From Closterium sp. Naga37s-1 (lineage: Eukaryota > Streptophyta > Zygnematophyceae > Desmidiales > Closteriaceae): 64,000 nucleotides of DNA. Numbering within the stretch: position 1 is the first letter of the stretch; each line of letters begins with the position of its first letter. The stretch spans positions 7,501 to 71,500 of the forward strand of contig CANJKZ010001021.1 in the NCBI GenBank assembly GCA_947471745.1. The letters run 5' to 3'. Below, piece by piece: positions 23,453 to 34,298 of the stretch. Position numbers and translations under genes: made by a program. The notes beneath the pieces were generated by a model. It saw nothing but the letters and a program-made list of their open reading frames with translations. It was not told the DNA's origin and did no database searches.

Positions 23453-24588
23453 ATGGCTAGCCCTACTGTGCTTACCTTTGATGTTGAGGGTCGGGCGGTC
23501 GATTTCGATGTCTGGGTCGATGATTTGCAGCTTTTCCTACAGTGCGATAGCAAGGACGGTATTTCCCTGTTTGATCTTACGTCTGGTGCCTCTACCGCCC
23601 CTGCTGCCGATGCTGACAGTACTGTTCGCTCTCGCTGGACCACACGCGATGCTGCTGCCCGTCTTGCTGTGCGTAGTCACCTGCCGTCCACTGAGCGCGC
23701 GCACTTTAGCCAGTACAAGACTGCTAAGACCTTGTACGACGCTGTAGTTGCGCGTTACTCCTCCCCTGCCACTGCTGCCCTTAGTCGCCTCATGCTGCCG
23801 TACCTGTTCCCTGACCTCGCTGCCTTTGACACAGTCGCTGACCTCATTACGCACCTCCGCACTAGTGACACCCACTACCGCGCTGCGTTTCCTGCTGAGT
23901 TCTGCGCCAAGACCCCCCCCCCTATGTACATCACCCTCTACTACCTAGTCACCCGGCTCCCTGACTCCCTTCGTCCGGTCAGGGACCACTTCCTCTCTGT
24001 TTGCCCCACCACACTCACCGTTGACCTCCTCGATGAGCGCCTCCTTGCAGCTGAGAAGAGTATAGTCGTTGTAGGAGCCTCTCGTGGTGACCCTCGTACC
24101 CCTTTCTTTGAGGGGTGCTCCCCTGTTCCCCTCTTGCCCTCTGTTGCCTCTGCTGCTGCTGTCGACCTCGTTGGCACCGAGTCGGTCGGCGCTGCGTCTG
24201 CCCCTAGCGGGAGGCGCCGCAACGGCAAGGGCAAGGGGGGCAAGGGTGCTGGGGGAGCAGGCGGGGGCGGCGGTGGTGGCGGTGGGGGCGGCGGAGGGGG
24301 TGGGGGTGGCGGTGGGAGTGGTGGAGGGGGTGGGGGCTCTGGTGGCAGCGGCGGAGGCGGCGGCGGCGGGGGCGGTGGGAGTGGAGGAGGAGGCGGTGGC
24401 AGCGGTGGTGGCGGTGGCGGTGGGGCTGGTCGGGGTGGCCCTGTGCAGCGGGGAGGCTCCGGTGGTGGTCAGCGTCAGCAGCAGCAGCGCGCTCGGGAGA
24501 CCCCTCCCCCCCAGCAGCTTCGTGAGTGGTACGCTGCGCGTCAGCGAGGTGGGGGTACTGGTCACTGTGCCTACGTCTTGCGTACCCA
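23453..24588 (+). pseudogene. R2 gag
   Basis: Starts at ATG 23453 (MASPTVLTFDVEGRAVDFDVW). The copia Gag domain covers about residues 1-235, followed by a long poly-Gly/Ser tract (about 24235-24430) and a Gln-rich piece. Compared with intact R3, the protein stops matching after CAYVLRT: the Cys-rich segment (GDRAGEQCGGAHSTQRCF in R3) and the approach to protease are deleted, and the frame runs into a stop at 24610. Over the shared part R2 and R3 Gag are very similar, so these are members of one family. Confidence 0.9.
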
Positions 24589-26999
24589 GGCATTGCCGCT
24601 GCTACTCTAGGTGCTAGCGAGTCCACTGCTCCAGGTACTAGTGAGTCTGCTGCTCCAGGTACTGGTGAGTCTGCGCTCTCAGGTACCACGGCTGGTCAGG
24701 CGTTGCACACCTTCACCCTTGACTCGGGTGCTTCTCGCTCCTTCTTTCGAGACCGCACCACTCTCACGCCGCTCAGTCGGCCGGTTGCAGTCTCCCTGGC
24801 AGACCCCTCTGGGGGTCCTGTCCTTGCCCACTTCTCCACTGTACTGCCGTGTCCAGCGGCCCCGTCTGGCTCCCTGTCAGGCCTGTACCTCCCCTCGTTC
24901 TCTACGAACTTGGTGAGCGGTGCTGACCTGCAGGATGGGGGAGTTGACCAGTTCACTCCTGCGAGTCAGCGGGTGACCCACTGCACGGACGCTCGGACGG
25001 GCCGACACTTGGCCACGTTTACCCGTCAGCCGGGGTCGAGCCTGTACACACTGACTACCGAGTCTCCTCAGGTTGCTGCGTCTAGTCAGGTGGCTGCGTC
25101 GGGCCAGGTGTTTGCTGCAGCGTCCCGGTCTGGTCCTGAGTCTGCCCCCTGCTCGTGTCGCCTCCTGTCTCACCAGACCCTCCTCTGGCACCACCGCCTT
25201 GGTCACCCCTCCCTGCCTCGTCTCCGCGGCATGGCGTCCCGTGTCCTTGTCTCTGGTCTTCCCCGGTCCCTCCCTCCTCTTCCTCCAGGGCCTGCCCCTA
25301 CCTGTGTTCCCTGCGTCGAGGGGCGGCAGCGCGCCGCTCCTCACTCCTCCGAGTTTCCGCCGACAGAGGCTCCACTGCAGACTCTTCACATGGACGTGTG
25401 GGGCCCAGCCCGCGTCCGTGGACAGGGTCACGAGCGCTACTTCCTCTTGGTGGTTGACGACTACTCGCGTTACACCGTGGTCTTCCCCTTGCGCACCAAG
25501 GGTGAGGTCACTGCGGTGTTGATCGACTGGATCCGCGCTGCTCGTCTCCAGCTCAGGAAGAGTTTTGGCTCGGACTTTCCTGTTTTGCGTCTGCACTCGG
25601 ACAGAGGTGGAGAGTTTTCCTCCGACCTTCTCCGAGCCTTCTGCCGTGCGAGGGGCATCCGCCAGACGTTCACGCTTCCGGCCTCACCACAGCAGAATGG
25701 GATTGCTGAGCGCCGCATTGGCATGGTCATGGACGTCGCTCGTACGTCCATGATCCATGCGGCTGCTCCCCATTTTCTGTGGCCGTTTGCGGTTCAGTAC
25801 GCGGCGCAGCAGATCAACCTTCAGCCCCGTGTCTCCTTGCCGGAGACCTCCCCCACCCTGAGGTGGACGGGGAAGGTTGGCGATGCGTCTGCGTTCCGTG
25901 TCTGGGGATCTCGGGCTTTCGTCCGAGACTTGTCTGCGGACAAGCTGTCCTCTCGTGCTGTTCCTTGCGTCTTCCTTGGCTTCCCCCCTGACGCGCCTGG
26001 TTGGCAGTTTTACCACCCCACCTCGCGCCGTGTTCTGTCCTCCCAGGACGTCACGTTTGACGAATCGGTTCCGTACTACCATCTCTTCCCCTACCGCACT
26101 GCCCCCCTCCCCCCCCCCCCGCTCTTCCTCGCGCCAGGTCCCCCCCCGGTAGACCCCCTCCCCCCTCAGGGTCCTGCCCCCTCAGGTGTGTCCCAGGTAG
26201 ACGCAGTCGAGCCTGTCGAGGTAGCTGTCGACTCTGGTGCTGCTAGGGGTGCTGAGCCTGCGGGTGCCAGGTCTGGGGGTGCTGAGCCTGAGCGTGCGGA
26301 GCCTGGGGGTGCGGAGTCTGGGGGTGCTGAGCCTGGGGGTGCTGCGCCTGGGGGTGCTGAGTCTGGGGGTGCTGAGCCTGGAGGTGCTGGGTCTGGAGGT
26401 GTGGAGCCTGCGGGAGCCGGGCCTGCTCGTGTGGAGTCTGGCGGTGCTGGGCCTGGAGGTCCTTCGGGTGCTTCGTCCCGGCGGGAGCTGCCCTCTCCTC
26501 AGGAGCTGCGTGAGTGGTTTGCTCGCCGCTGGATTCGTGCTACTGGAGCTGGTGGTGCTACAGGTGCTGGAGGTTCTGCGGCTGCTGGAGGTTCTGGAGC
26601 CACAGGTCCCGGAGGTGCTCGTACCGGCGGTACTGGAGCTGCTGGGACTGGTGGTGCTGCTGGTGCTGGAGCTGGAGGTGCTGCTGACGTGGGTGCTGCT
26701 GGAGGTGCTCCTGGAGCTGGTGCTGCTGCGTCTTCTGGTGGTCCTGCTGGTGCTGGAGCTGCTGGGGGTCTTGGCGCTGGAGGTGCTGCAGGAGCTGGTG
26801 CTTCTGGGGGTGCTGGAGTTGGCGCTGCTGGAGCTCCCGGCACTGCTGCTGCGGCCGGTGGTGCTGCTGGCGTTGGTGCTGACACTGGGGGTGCTGGTGC
26901 TGTTCCTGCTAGTTCTGGAGGCGCTGTGCGGCCGCGGCCGTACTTCGTTCCGCTCCTTGAGCAGGTTCTTGGTCTCCCACCTTCTACTGGTCCTGCTCC
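24589..26999 (+). pseudogene. R2 protease and integrase segment
   Basis: Continues in a different frame from gag. It shows the protease motif FTLDSGASRSFFRD, pre-integrase LLWHHRLGHPS with CVPCVEGRQ, the integrase core (LLVVDDYSRY, LHSDRGGEF, QQNGIAERR) and the copia integrase C-terminus (VWGSRAFVRDL ... CVFLGFPPDAPGWQFYHP). A long Gly/Ala/Glu repeat linker follows (GGAEPGGA, about 26240-26900). The frame is open up to the R3 insertion at 26999. It is in register with 34299 onward once R3 and one copy of its target duplication are ignored, so R3 entered an otherwise continuous pol. Confidence 0.9.
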
Positions 27000-27123
27000 T
27001 GAGAAGAAACGAGGAATAAATTGACTAAGGGAAAGTTGGGTACAAATGCAAACCCTAGAAAACTGTACCCCATATGTGCTACCCCACTATAGCCTACAGT
27101 AGCTATGTCATATAAATCTGACA
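27000..27123 (-). repeat. R3 3' LTR and polypurine tract
   Basis: On the minus strand the LTR runs TGTCAGATTTATATGAC ... TTTCTTCTCA. The polypurine tract TATGGGGGTG lies directly upstream (complement at about 27124-27133) in the context CACTTTGCCTATGGGGGTG, the same as in R2 and nearly the same as in N and P. Confidence 0.93.
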
Positions 27124-27330
27124 CACCCCCATAGGCAAAGTGGGGGAGAACAAGGGGTCACAAGACCAGTCAAGCAAAGCAAAGCAAGCTCAGGGTGGAT
27201 CACAAAGTCACCACACATTCCGAGCACAAGTTCAAGGCCACAAGGCCAGTTCACATGCAGGATTACATGTATATATAAGGCTAGACAAGCAAGAGCAGGA
27301 GTATATATATATGCATCAGTACAAACAAGG

Positions 27331-30300
27331 TCAAGGGGTGAGCAAGTGAGGCAAGGTGGGCACAAGACCCAGCTGAGTACAGAAGCGCTGATGATCACAA
27401 GGCGCAAGTGCCTTGGTGAAGATATCAGCAGTGTTGGCCTGAGAGGCCACGTACGCAAGCCGCAGCTGACCACGCTGCTGTAGCTCACGAGCAAGGAAGT
27501 AGCGGAGAGCAATGTGCTTCGTTCTGTGCTCCAGTCTCTGCTCTCGACACAAGGCCAGCATGGCCTTGTTGTCTACGTACAGCACTGGAGGAGAACGAGG
27601 CGGCTCTCCGAGGTCAGTCAGCAGGTAGGTGAGCCAGCGAAGCTCCTGTGCAGCCATGGCCCCGGCGTAGATCTCAGCCTCACAACTGGAGCCGAGAACA
27701 GAAGACGAGCGGGTAGCCCGCCACGAAACAGAGCCGGAACCAAGGCTGAAGGTGTAACCCTGTGACGACCGCTGCGTAGCCTGGTCGTCAGCCCAAGAAG
27801 CATCTGCGTGCCCAGTGAGGACCACTGGACTCTGCCCTCCAAGCACAAGCCCCATGCCCGACGTACTGCACAAGTAACGCAACACCCTCTTCGCTGCAGC
27901 CATGTGCTCCGGTCTGTGTCTCCCAGGAGCAACATAGCGTGCGAGAATGCTAAGAGGGTATGCGAGGTCAGGTCGTGTGCAGGTCATCAGGTACATGAGG
28001 CAGCCAACAAGCTCTGGGTACGGGCCACTCGACTCTACGGACTCATCCGAAGGCAGAGCTGAGAGCGAGTGGCGAGTAGGCAGAGGAGTGGCCTGAGGCG
28101 AGGAGTACGTGAAGCCGAAGCGCTGAAGGACCTGCTGCACCATGTGTGACTGAGTCAGGGTAATGGTGCGGCGTGCTCTGTCCCGGGTGATCTGCAAGCC
28201 AAGGTAGCTGCGCAGTTCACCCAGGTCTGTGCACGTGTGTCTCTTCTGCAGCTCGGACTTCACGTGGGCGAGTCCAGCAGTGTCAGCTGTGGCAAAGACC
28301 AAGTCGTTGACGTACACGAGGATGTAGAACGGCGGCAAAGAAGTGCCGGTGCGCAAAAACAGCGACGGGTCGGCAGTAGAGGGAGCAAACCCAAGAGCCG
28401 CAAGTGTAGTCCTCAGTGTGTCGTGCCACTCACGCGGTGCCTGGCGGAGACCGTAGACTGGCCGCCGGAGGCTCCACTGGGTGCCAGGAGGAAAAGACCC
28501 AGTGAAGCCAGGTGGGCGACGCAGCCAGATCTCCTCGTGCAGGCTGCCCTGCAAGAAAGCAGTGCTGAAGTCAAGAGAGTGCAGCTCGTAGTCGCGGTGA
28601 GCAGCTATGTGCAGCAGTACCCGAAGAGTGGTCATCTTCGGGGTGGGAGAGAAGGTCTGAAAGTAGTCAGCTCCCTGCCGCTGACTGAAGCCACGAGCCA
28701 CGTAACGCGCCTTGAAGACAGGCGGAGAACCCGGCGGTCGCTTCACCCTGAAAATCCACATGCCACTGACGATGTTCGCCCCAGGCGGGGGAACCTCGTC
28801 AACGTAGGTGCCTGTGGACTTCCAGGAAGCCATCTCTGTGTCCATAGCTGCCTGCCACTGAGAGGAGTAGGGACCCTCTATCGCCTCCGCGTAAGAGCGC
28901 GGAGTCGGGATGTCAAGTGCATCCGGGTCTCCCTCAGGGGTAAGCAGTATAGACACGAGATGAGGTGAAGCAGCAGCCAAACACTGGAACTCCTCCTGCC
29001 TGTCCTCAAGGACGTCCGTGCCAAGGGCACACTCACCCCCGACGGACGGAGGACAGACAGACTCAGACTCAACGACAAGACTAGCAGCGTAGTCTAGACG
29101 ACAGCGAGCAGCAAAGTCGACGAGCTCAGCAACTAGGGCAGACGCAGCAGTGGACTCAAAGGAAGGGTCAGTGACGACAGTAGCAAGGAGACGTGTGACA
29201 GTAGGACTGGCAGCACGAAGAGAGTCCGACTCCGGGTCGGGAAGAGCAGGAAGAGAGGACTCAGGAGGAGAAGGCAAAGGGGCACGCAGAGGAGCAATGG
29301 ACGGACGCAGAGACATCCGGTGCGTGCCAGGGACAGGAGGAGGACGCTGACGCGAACCACGACCACTAGTGCGAGCAAGACGGACAGGCGACGCAGGGCG
29401 AGACGCAGGCTCACGAAGCTCAGCCAGACCTCCAGTAGGACCAGTGTAGGGAGAAGGAGCGGGCAGTGGGGAGGCCGGCTGTAACTGTAACTGTGACGGG
29501 ACAGGCTGTGGACACTCTAAGGGAGGAGGAGGACCAGTAGAAGGCGGGAGACCAAGAACCTGCTGAAGGAGCGGAACGAAGTACGGCCGAGGCCGCGCGG
29601 CGACTCCAGACACAGCAGGGACAGCACCAGTACCCCCAGCGGCAGCACCAGCGCCAGCAGCACCTCCAGCTCCAGTACCTCCAGCAGCACCAGTAGCACC
29701 CCCAGCAGGACCGCCTCCAGGACCGACAGCAGTAGCCTCAGCGCCAACACCCTCAGCAGCTCCAGCTCCAGTCGTACCCGCAGGCCCAGCAGCTCCAGTA
29801 CTCCCAGTACGAGCACCTCCGGGACCCGCGGCACCAGCACCCTCAGCAGCCGAAGAACCTCCAGCTCCAGCAGCACGCCTCCAGCGCCGGGCAAACCACT
29901 CTCGCAGCTCCTGTGGAGAGAGTGGCTCCCGCCGAGACGAAGCACCCGGAGAACCTCCAGGCTCAGCACCGCCAGACGCCACGCGAGCAGGCCCAGCTCC
30001 CTCAGGCTCCGCACCCCCAGGCTCAGCACCTCCAGGCGTAGCACCCCCAGGCTCAGCACCCCCAGGCTCAGCACCCCCAGGCTCAGCACCCCCAGGCTCA
30101 GCACCCCCAGGCTCAGCACCCCCAGGAGTAGCACCCTCAGGCTTAGCACCCCCAGGCGTAGCACCCACACGCTCAGCACCCCCAGAGTCAGCACCCCCAG
30201 GCTCAGCACCCTCAGCAGCACCAGAGTCACCAGTAACCTCGACAGGCTCGACGGCGTCTACCTGGGACACACCTGAAGGGGCAGGACCCTGAGGGGGGAG

Positions 30301-33291
30301 GGGGTCTACCGGGGGGGGGCCTGGCACAAGGAAGAGCGGTGGCGGGGGGAGGGACGGAGTGCGGTAGGGGAAGAGGCGGTAGTAGGGGACCGACTCGTCA
30401 AACGTGACGTCCTGGGAGGACAGAACACGGCGAGAGGTGGGGTGGTAGAACTGCCACCCTGGCGCGTCAGGGGGGAAGCCAAGGAAGACGCAAGGAGCAG
30501 CACGAGGGGACAGCTTGTCCGCAGACAAGTCGCGGACAAACGCCCGAGATCCCCAGACACGGAACGCAGACGCATCGCCAACCTTCCCCGTCCACAGCAA
30601 AGTTGGGGAGGTCTCCGGCATGGAGACCCTGGGGTGAAGGTTGATCTGATGCGCCGCATACCGAACCGCAAACGGCCACAGAAAATGGGGGGCAGCCGCA
30701 TGCATCATGGACGTACGGGCGACGTCCATGACCATGCCAATGCGGCGCTCAGCAATCCCATTTTGCTGTGGAGAGTCCGGAAGCGTGAAGGTCTGGCGGA
30801 TGCCTCGTGCACGACAGTAGGCTCGCAGAAGGCCAGAGGAGAACTCTCCACCTCTGTCAGAGTGCAGACGCAGAACAGGAAAGTCCGAGCCGAAACTCTG
30901 CCTGAGCTGGAGACGAGCTGCGCGGATCCAGTCGATCAACACCGCAGTGACATCACCCTTGCTGCGCAAGGGGAAGACTGTGGTGTAACGCGAGTAGTCG
31001 TCAACCACCAGCAGGAAGTAGCGCTCGTGACCCTGTCCACGGACGCGGGCCGGGCCCCACACGTCCATGTGAAGCGTCTGCAGCGGGGCCTCTGTCGGAG
31101 GAAACTGGGAGTGAGGGGCAGCCCGCTGCCGCCCCTCGACACAAGGGACGCAGGTAGGGCCGGGCCCCGGAGGAAGGGGAGGGAGGGACCGGGGAAGACC
31201 AGAGACAAGGACACGGGAGGCCATGCCTCGGAGATGAAGCAGGGAGGGGTGACCCAGGCGGTGGTGCCAGAGGAGAGTCTCGTGCGACAGGAGGCGACAC
31301 AAACAGGGGGCAGACTCAGGACCAGACCTGGACGCTGCAGCAAACACCTGACCCAACGCAGCTACCTGACCAGACGCAGTGACTGGAGGAGACGCAGTGG
31401 TCAGTGTGTACAGGCTCGACCCCGGCCGACGTGTAAACGTGGCCAGGTGTCGGCCCGTCCGAGCGTCCGTGCAGTGGGTCACCCGCTGACTCGCAGGAGT
31501 GAACTGGTGAACCCCCGCATCCTGGAGGTCAGCACCTCTCACCAAGTTCGTAGAGAACGAGGGGAGGTAAAGACCAGACAGGGTGCCAGAGGGGGCCGCC
31601 GGACACGGGAGGACAGTGGAGAAGTGAGCAAGGACAGGACCCCCAGAGGGGTCTGCCAGAGAGACTGCAACTGGCCGGCCAAGCGGTGTGAGTGTGGTGC
31701 GGTCTCGAAAGAAGGAGCGAGAAGCCCCCGAGTCAAGGGTGAAGGTGTGGGAGGCCGAAGCCGACGCAGTACCTGAGAGAGCAGACTCACCAGCACCTGA
31801 GGGAGCAGACGCACGAGCACCTAGAGCAGCAGCCTCGCTAGCACCTAGAGCAGCAGCCTCACCAGTACCTAGAGCAGCAGTCTCAATGCCCGGGTCGGGC
31901 GGAAAACACCGGTAACAGTCACCCTCATCACTAATAGTCACAGCATACATGGCAGCAAGAATAGCATCAAAGTCAAGGTCAAAGACAGCTACACCCGCCC
32001 TAGACAGCTCGCCCCAGCGGGGGATCTCAGTGGCCTCAGGGAACTGGTGACACCAAGCGTCCGTCAGGCGGCCAAAGCAGCGCTGGGTGGAGTGCGCACC
32101 CCCGCACTGCTCACCCGCGCGGTCGCCGGTGCGTAGGACGTAGGTGCACGGACCAGTACCCCCACCCCGCTGGCGTGCAGTGTACCACTCACGGAGCTGC
32201 TGAGGGGGGGGGATGTCACGAGTGCGCTGCTGCCGCTGCTGCTGCTGCTGCTGGCGCTGACCACCACCGGAGCCGACCCTCTGCCCAGCGCCACCCCGAC
32301 CAGCTCCACCTCCTCCGCCGCCGCCTCCTCCACCGCCGCCACCTCCGCCACCTCCGCTCCCACCGCCACCGCCGCCGCCGCCTCCGCCTCCACTGCCGCC
32401 ACCGACACCTCCACCCCCGCCACCACTCCCACCACCACCCCCACCCCCTCCACTGCCGCCACCGCCACCTCCGCCACCCCCGCCAGCCCCTCCAGCACCC
32501 TTGCCCCCTTTGCCCTTGCCGGTGCGGCGTCTCCCGCTCGGGGCAGACGCAGCGCCGACCGACTCGAGACCAACGAGGTCGGCCGCAGCAGCAGAGGCAA
32601 CAGAGGGCAAAAGAGGGGAGGGGGAACACCCCTCAAAGACGGGGGTGCGAGGGTCACCACGAGAGGCTCCTACAGCGACTATGCTCTTCTCTGCTGCTAG
32701 GAGGGCCTTCTCGAGGAGGTCAACGGTGAGAGTGGTGGGGCAAACTGAGAGGAAGTGGTCCCTGACTACGCGAAGGGAGTCAGGGAGCCGGGTGACTATG
32801 TAGTAGAGGGTGATGTACATGGGGGGGGGGTTCTTGGCGCAGAACTCAGCAGGAAGCGCAGCGCGGTAGCGAGTGTCACTAGTGCGGAGGTGCGTAATGA
32901 GGTCAGCGACTGTGGGAAAGGCAGCAAGGTCAGGGAAGAGGTACGGTAGCATGAGGCGGCTCAGTGCAGCAGTGGCAGGGGAGGAGTAGCGCGCAACTAC
33001 AGCGTCGTACAAGGTGTGAGCACTCTTGTACTGGCTAAAGTGCGCACGCTCAGAGGTAGGCAGGTGGCGACGCACAGCTAGACGTGCAGCAGCATCGCGT
33101 GTGGCCCACTGTGAGCGAACAGTGGCGTCGGCATCAGCAGCAGGGGCAGGAGAGGCACCAGAGGTGAGGTCAAAGAGGGAGAGACCGTCTGCCCTATCGC
33201 ACTGTAAGAAAAGCTGCAGGTCATCTACCCAGACGTCAAAGTCAATGGCCCGACCCTCAGCGTCAAAGGCGAGGACACTAGGGGTAGCCAT
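27331..33291 (-). CDS. R3 Gag-Pol polyprotein (Ty1/copia), intact frame, YVND in RT
   Basis: A 1986-residue single frame, ATG at 33291 and stop at 27331-27333. In order: Gag (about 1-240); poly-Gly/Ser tract (about 258-345); a Cys/His cluster CGGAHSTQRCF (about 396-406) where a zinc knuckle is expected; protease LDSGAS (about 519-524); pre-integrase LLWHHRLGHPS; integrase with DDYSRY, HSDRGGEF and NGIAERR; integrase C-terminus; a long GGAEPGGA linker; RT (WIFRVKRPPG ... VYGLRQAPREWHD); RNase H (GHADASWADD, SSCEAEIYAG, YVDNKAMLAL, TKHIALRY). The RT active site reads VYVNDLVF at residue 1662 (codon 28306-28308) instead of YVDD. That Asp binds catalytic metal in all known RTs, so RT activity is probably lost. 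The sister R2 has YVDD here. The change is GAC to AAC in a CpG context. Confidence 0.96.
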   Translation of the reverse strand: MATPSVLAFDAEGRAIDFDVWVDDLQLFLQCDRADGLSLFDLTSGASPAPAADADATVRSQWATRDAAARLAVRRHLPTSERAHFSQYKSAHTLYDAVVARYSSPATAALSRLMLPYLFPDLAAFPTVADLITHLRTSDTRYRAALPAEFCAKNPPPMYITLYYIVTRLPDSLRVVRDHFLSVCPTTLTVDLLEKALLAAEKSIVAVGASRGDPRTPVFEGCSPSPLLPSVASAAAADLVGLESVGAASAPSGRRRTGKGKGGKGAGGAGGGGGGGGGGSGGGGGGGGSGGGGGGVGGGSGGGGGGGGGGGSGGGGGGGGGGGGGGGGGAGRGGAGQRVGSGGGQRQQQQQQRQQRTRDIPPPQQLREWYTARQRGGGTGPCTYVLRTGDRAGEQCGGAHSTQRCFGRLTDAWCHQFPEATEIPRWGELSRAGVAVFDLDFDAILAAMYAVTISDEGDCYRCFPPDPGIETAALGTGEAAALGASEAAALGARASAPSGAGESALSGTASASASHTFTLDSGASRSFFRDRTTLTPLGRPVAVSLADPSGGPVLAHFSTVLPCPAAPSGTLSGLYLPSFSTNLVRGADLQDAGVHQFTPASQRVTHCTDARTGRHLATFTRRPGSSLYTLTTASPPVTASGQVAALGQVFAAASRSGPESAPCLCRLLSHETLLWHHRLGHPSLLHLRGMASRVLVSGLPRSLPPLPPGPGPTCVPCVEGRQRAAPHSQFPPTEAPLQTLHMDVWGPARVRGQGHERYFLLVVDDYSRYTTVFPLRSKGDVTAVLIDWIRAARLQLRQSFGSDFPVLRLHSDRGGEFSSGLLRAYCRARGIRQTFTLPDSPQQNGIAERRIGMVMDVARTSMMHAAAPHFLWPFAVRYAAHQINLHPRVSMPETSPTLLWTGKVGDASAFRVWGSRAFVRDLSADKLSPRAAPCVFLGFPPDAPGWQFYHPTSRRVLSSQDVTFDESVPYYRLFPYRTPSLPPPPLFLVPGPPPVDPLPPQGPAPSGVSQVDAVEPVEVTGDSGAAEGAEPGGADSGGAERVGATPGGAKPEGATPGGAEPGGAEPGGAEPGGAEPGGAEPGGATPGGAEPGGAEPEGAGPARVASGGAEPGGSPGASSRREPLSPQELREWFARRWRRAAGAGGSSAAEGAGAAGPGGARTGSTGAAGPAGTTGAGAAEGVGAEATAVGPGGGPAGGATGAAGGTGAGGAAGAGAAAGGTGAVPAVSGVAARPRPYFVPLLQQVLGLPPSTGPPPPLECPQPVPSQLQLQPASPLPAPSPYTGPTGGLAELREPASRPASPVRLARTSGRGSRQRPPPVPGTHRMSLRPSIAPLRAPLPSPPESSLPALPDPESDSLRAASPTVTRLLATVVTDPSFESTAASALVAELVDFAARCRLDYAASLVVESESVCPPSVGGECALGTDVLEDRQEEFQCLAAASPHLVSILLTPEGDPDALDIPTPRSYAEAIEGPYSSQWQAAMDTEMASWKSTGTYVDEVPPPGANIVSGMWIFRVKRPPGSPPVFKARYVARGFSQRQGADYFQTFSPTPKMTTLRVLLHIAAHRDYELHSLDFSTAFLQGSLHEEIWLRRPPGFTGSFPPGTQWSLRRPVYGLRQAPREWHDTLRTTLAALGFAPSTADPSLFLRTGTSLPPFYILVYVNDLVFATADTAGLAHVKSELQKRHTCTDLGELRSYLGLQITRDRARRTITLTQSHMVQQVLQRFGFTYSSPQATPLPTRHSLSALPSDESVESSGPYPELVGCLMYLMTCTRPDLAYPLSILARYVAPGRHRPEHMAAAKRVLRYLCSTSGMGLVLGGQSPVVLTGHADASWADDQATQRSSQGYTFSLGSGSVSWRATRSSSVLGSSCEAEIYAGAMAAQELRWLTYLLTDLGEPPRSPPVLYVDNKAMLALCREQRLEHRTKHIALRYFLARELQQRGQLRLAYVASQANTADIFTKALAPCDHQRFCTQLGLVPTLPHLLTP

Positions 33292-34174
33292 GACAGCAGT
33301 AGACTAGCAGTGCGAACAGTAGGGTAAGGGCAGTGCAGTGATAGAGGCGCTGCTCTTACCGGACAGGGCGGCTCGGGCGGCTCGGCGGCTCGGCAGGACG
33401 GCGGGTCGGCGACTCGGCGGCTCGGGCGGCTCGGCGGCTCGGGCGGCTCGGGCGACTCGGCGGCTCGGGCGGTTCGGGCGGCTCGGCGACTCGGCGGCCC
33501 GGGCGGCTCGGCGGTCGGCTGCTGGGCGGCTCGGCGGCTCGGCTGCTCGGCTGCAGGGCGGCTCGGCGGCTCGGGTGCTCGGCTGCTGGGCGGCTCGGCG
33601 GCTGGTGTGGTTGGTGACGACCGCGGCAGCAGTCGCAGAAGCTGTGGCGACTGCTGCTGCAGAGACGGCTGCGGCTGCTGCCTCAGGGACGGCGGCTGCC
33701 GGCCGTTAGGGGCCGCGAAGAGCTGCGGAGAGGCCGGGAAGGGCGCCACGAGGGGCCGTCGAGGGCGGCGACGGGTCGTGAGGAGGCCGCGGAAGGCGGC
33801 TCGAGGGGCCGCGAGGGGGCCGTAAGGGGCCGACTGGCGGCGGGAGGGGCCGAAGGGGCCGTAAGGGGCCGTAAGGGCGGCGCGAGGGGCCGTAAGGGCG
33901 GCCCGAGGGGCCGTAAGGGCGGCACGAGGGGCCGTGAGGGCGGCGCGACGGGCGCGACGGGCCGTAAGGGCGGCGCGACGGGCCGTAAGGGCGGCGCGAC
34001 GAGCTGTAAGGGCGGCGCTAGGGAGCCGTGAGAGGGCCGCTAAGGGCGACGCGACGGTAGGGAGAGCACACAGGGCGCGACTCGGGCCGGAGCGAAGCGC
34101 GCTCCGGGCCGGAAAAAAATTACGTGGTGGTGGGCCCTAGGAATCGTTCCCACTAGGGAACCTGCTCGATACCA
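33292..34174 (-). other. R3 untranslated leader and primer site
   Basis: 883 bp between gag ATG and 5' LTR, very GC-rich: GGCGGCTCGG-type repeats (33365-33610) and GGCCGTAAGGGCGGC-type repeats (33700-34050). The primer site on the minus strand is TGGTATCGAGCAGG (34161-34174), abutting the LTR. It lacks one A relative to TGGTATCAGAGC, so tRNA pairing would be imperfect. Open frames here are compositional. Confidence 0.85.
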
Positions 34175-34298
34175 TGAGAAGAAACGAGGAATAAATTGAC
34201 TAAGGGAAAGTTGGGTACAAATGCAAACCCTAGAAAACTGTACCCCATATGTGCTACCCCACTATAGCCTACAGTAGCTATGTCATATAAATCTGACA
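34175..34298 (-). repeat. R3 5' LTR
   Basis: 124 bp, reads identical to 27000-27123. Followed on the plus strand by GCTCC (34299-34303), the right target duplication. Confidence 0.95.

Larger units (their letters stand above)
27000..34298 (-). mobile_element. R3: young autonomous-type short-LTR copia element
   Basis: 7299 bp, inserted in R2 pol on the opposite strand, flanked by GCTCC (26995-26999 and 34299-34303). The two 124-bp LTRs (27000-27123 and 34175-34298) read as identical. The minus-strand order is 5' LTR, primer site, leader, one open gag-pol of 1986 codons, polypurine tract, 3' LTR. Identical LTRs, an intact target duplication and an uninterrupted frame make this the youngest insertion in the window. 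The one visible defect is the RT active-site motif, described under the coding region. Confidence 0.96.

Noticed and set aside
29133-32803. Plus-strand frames of up to 444 codons across R3
   Set aside because: Complement of the intact minus-strand gag-pol, open only through high GC and low-complexity linkers.
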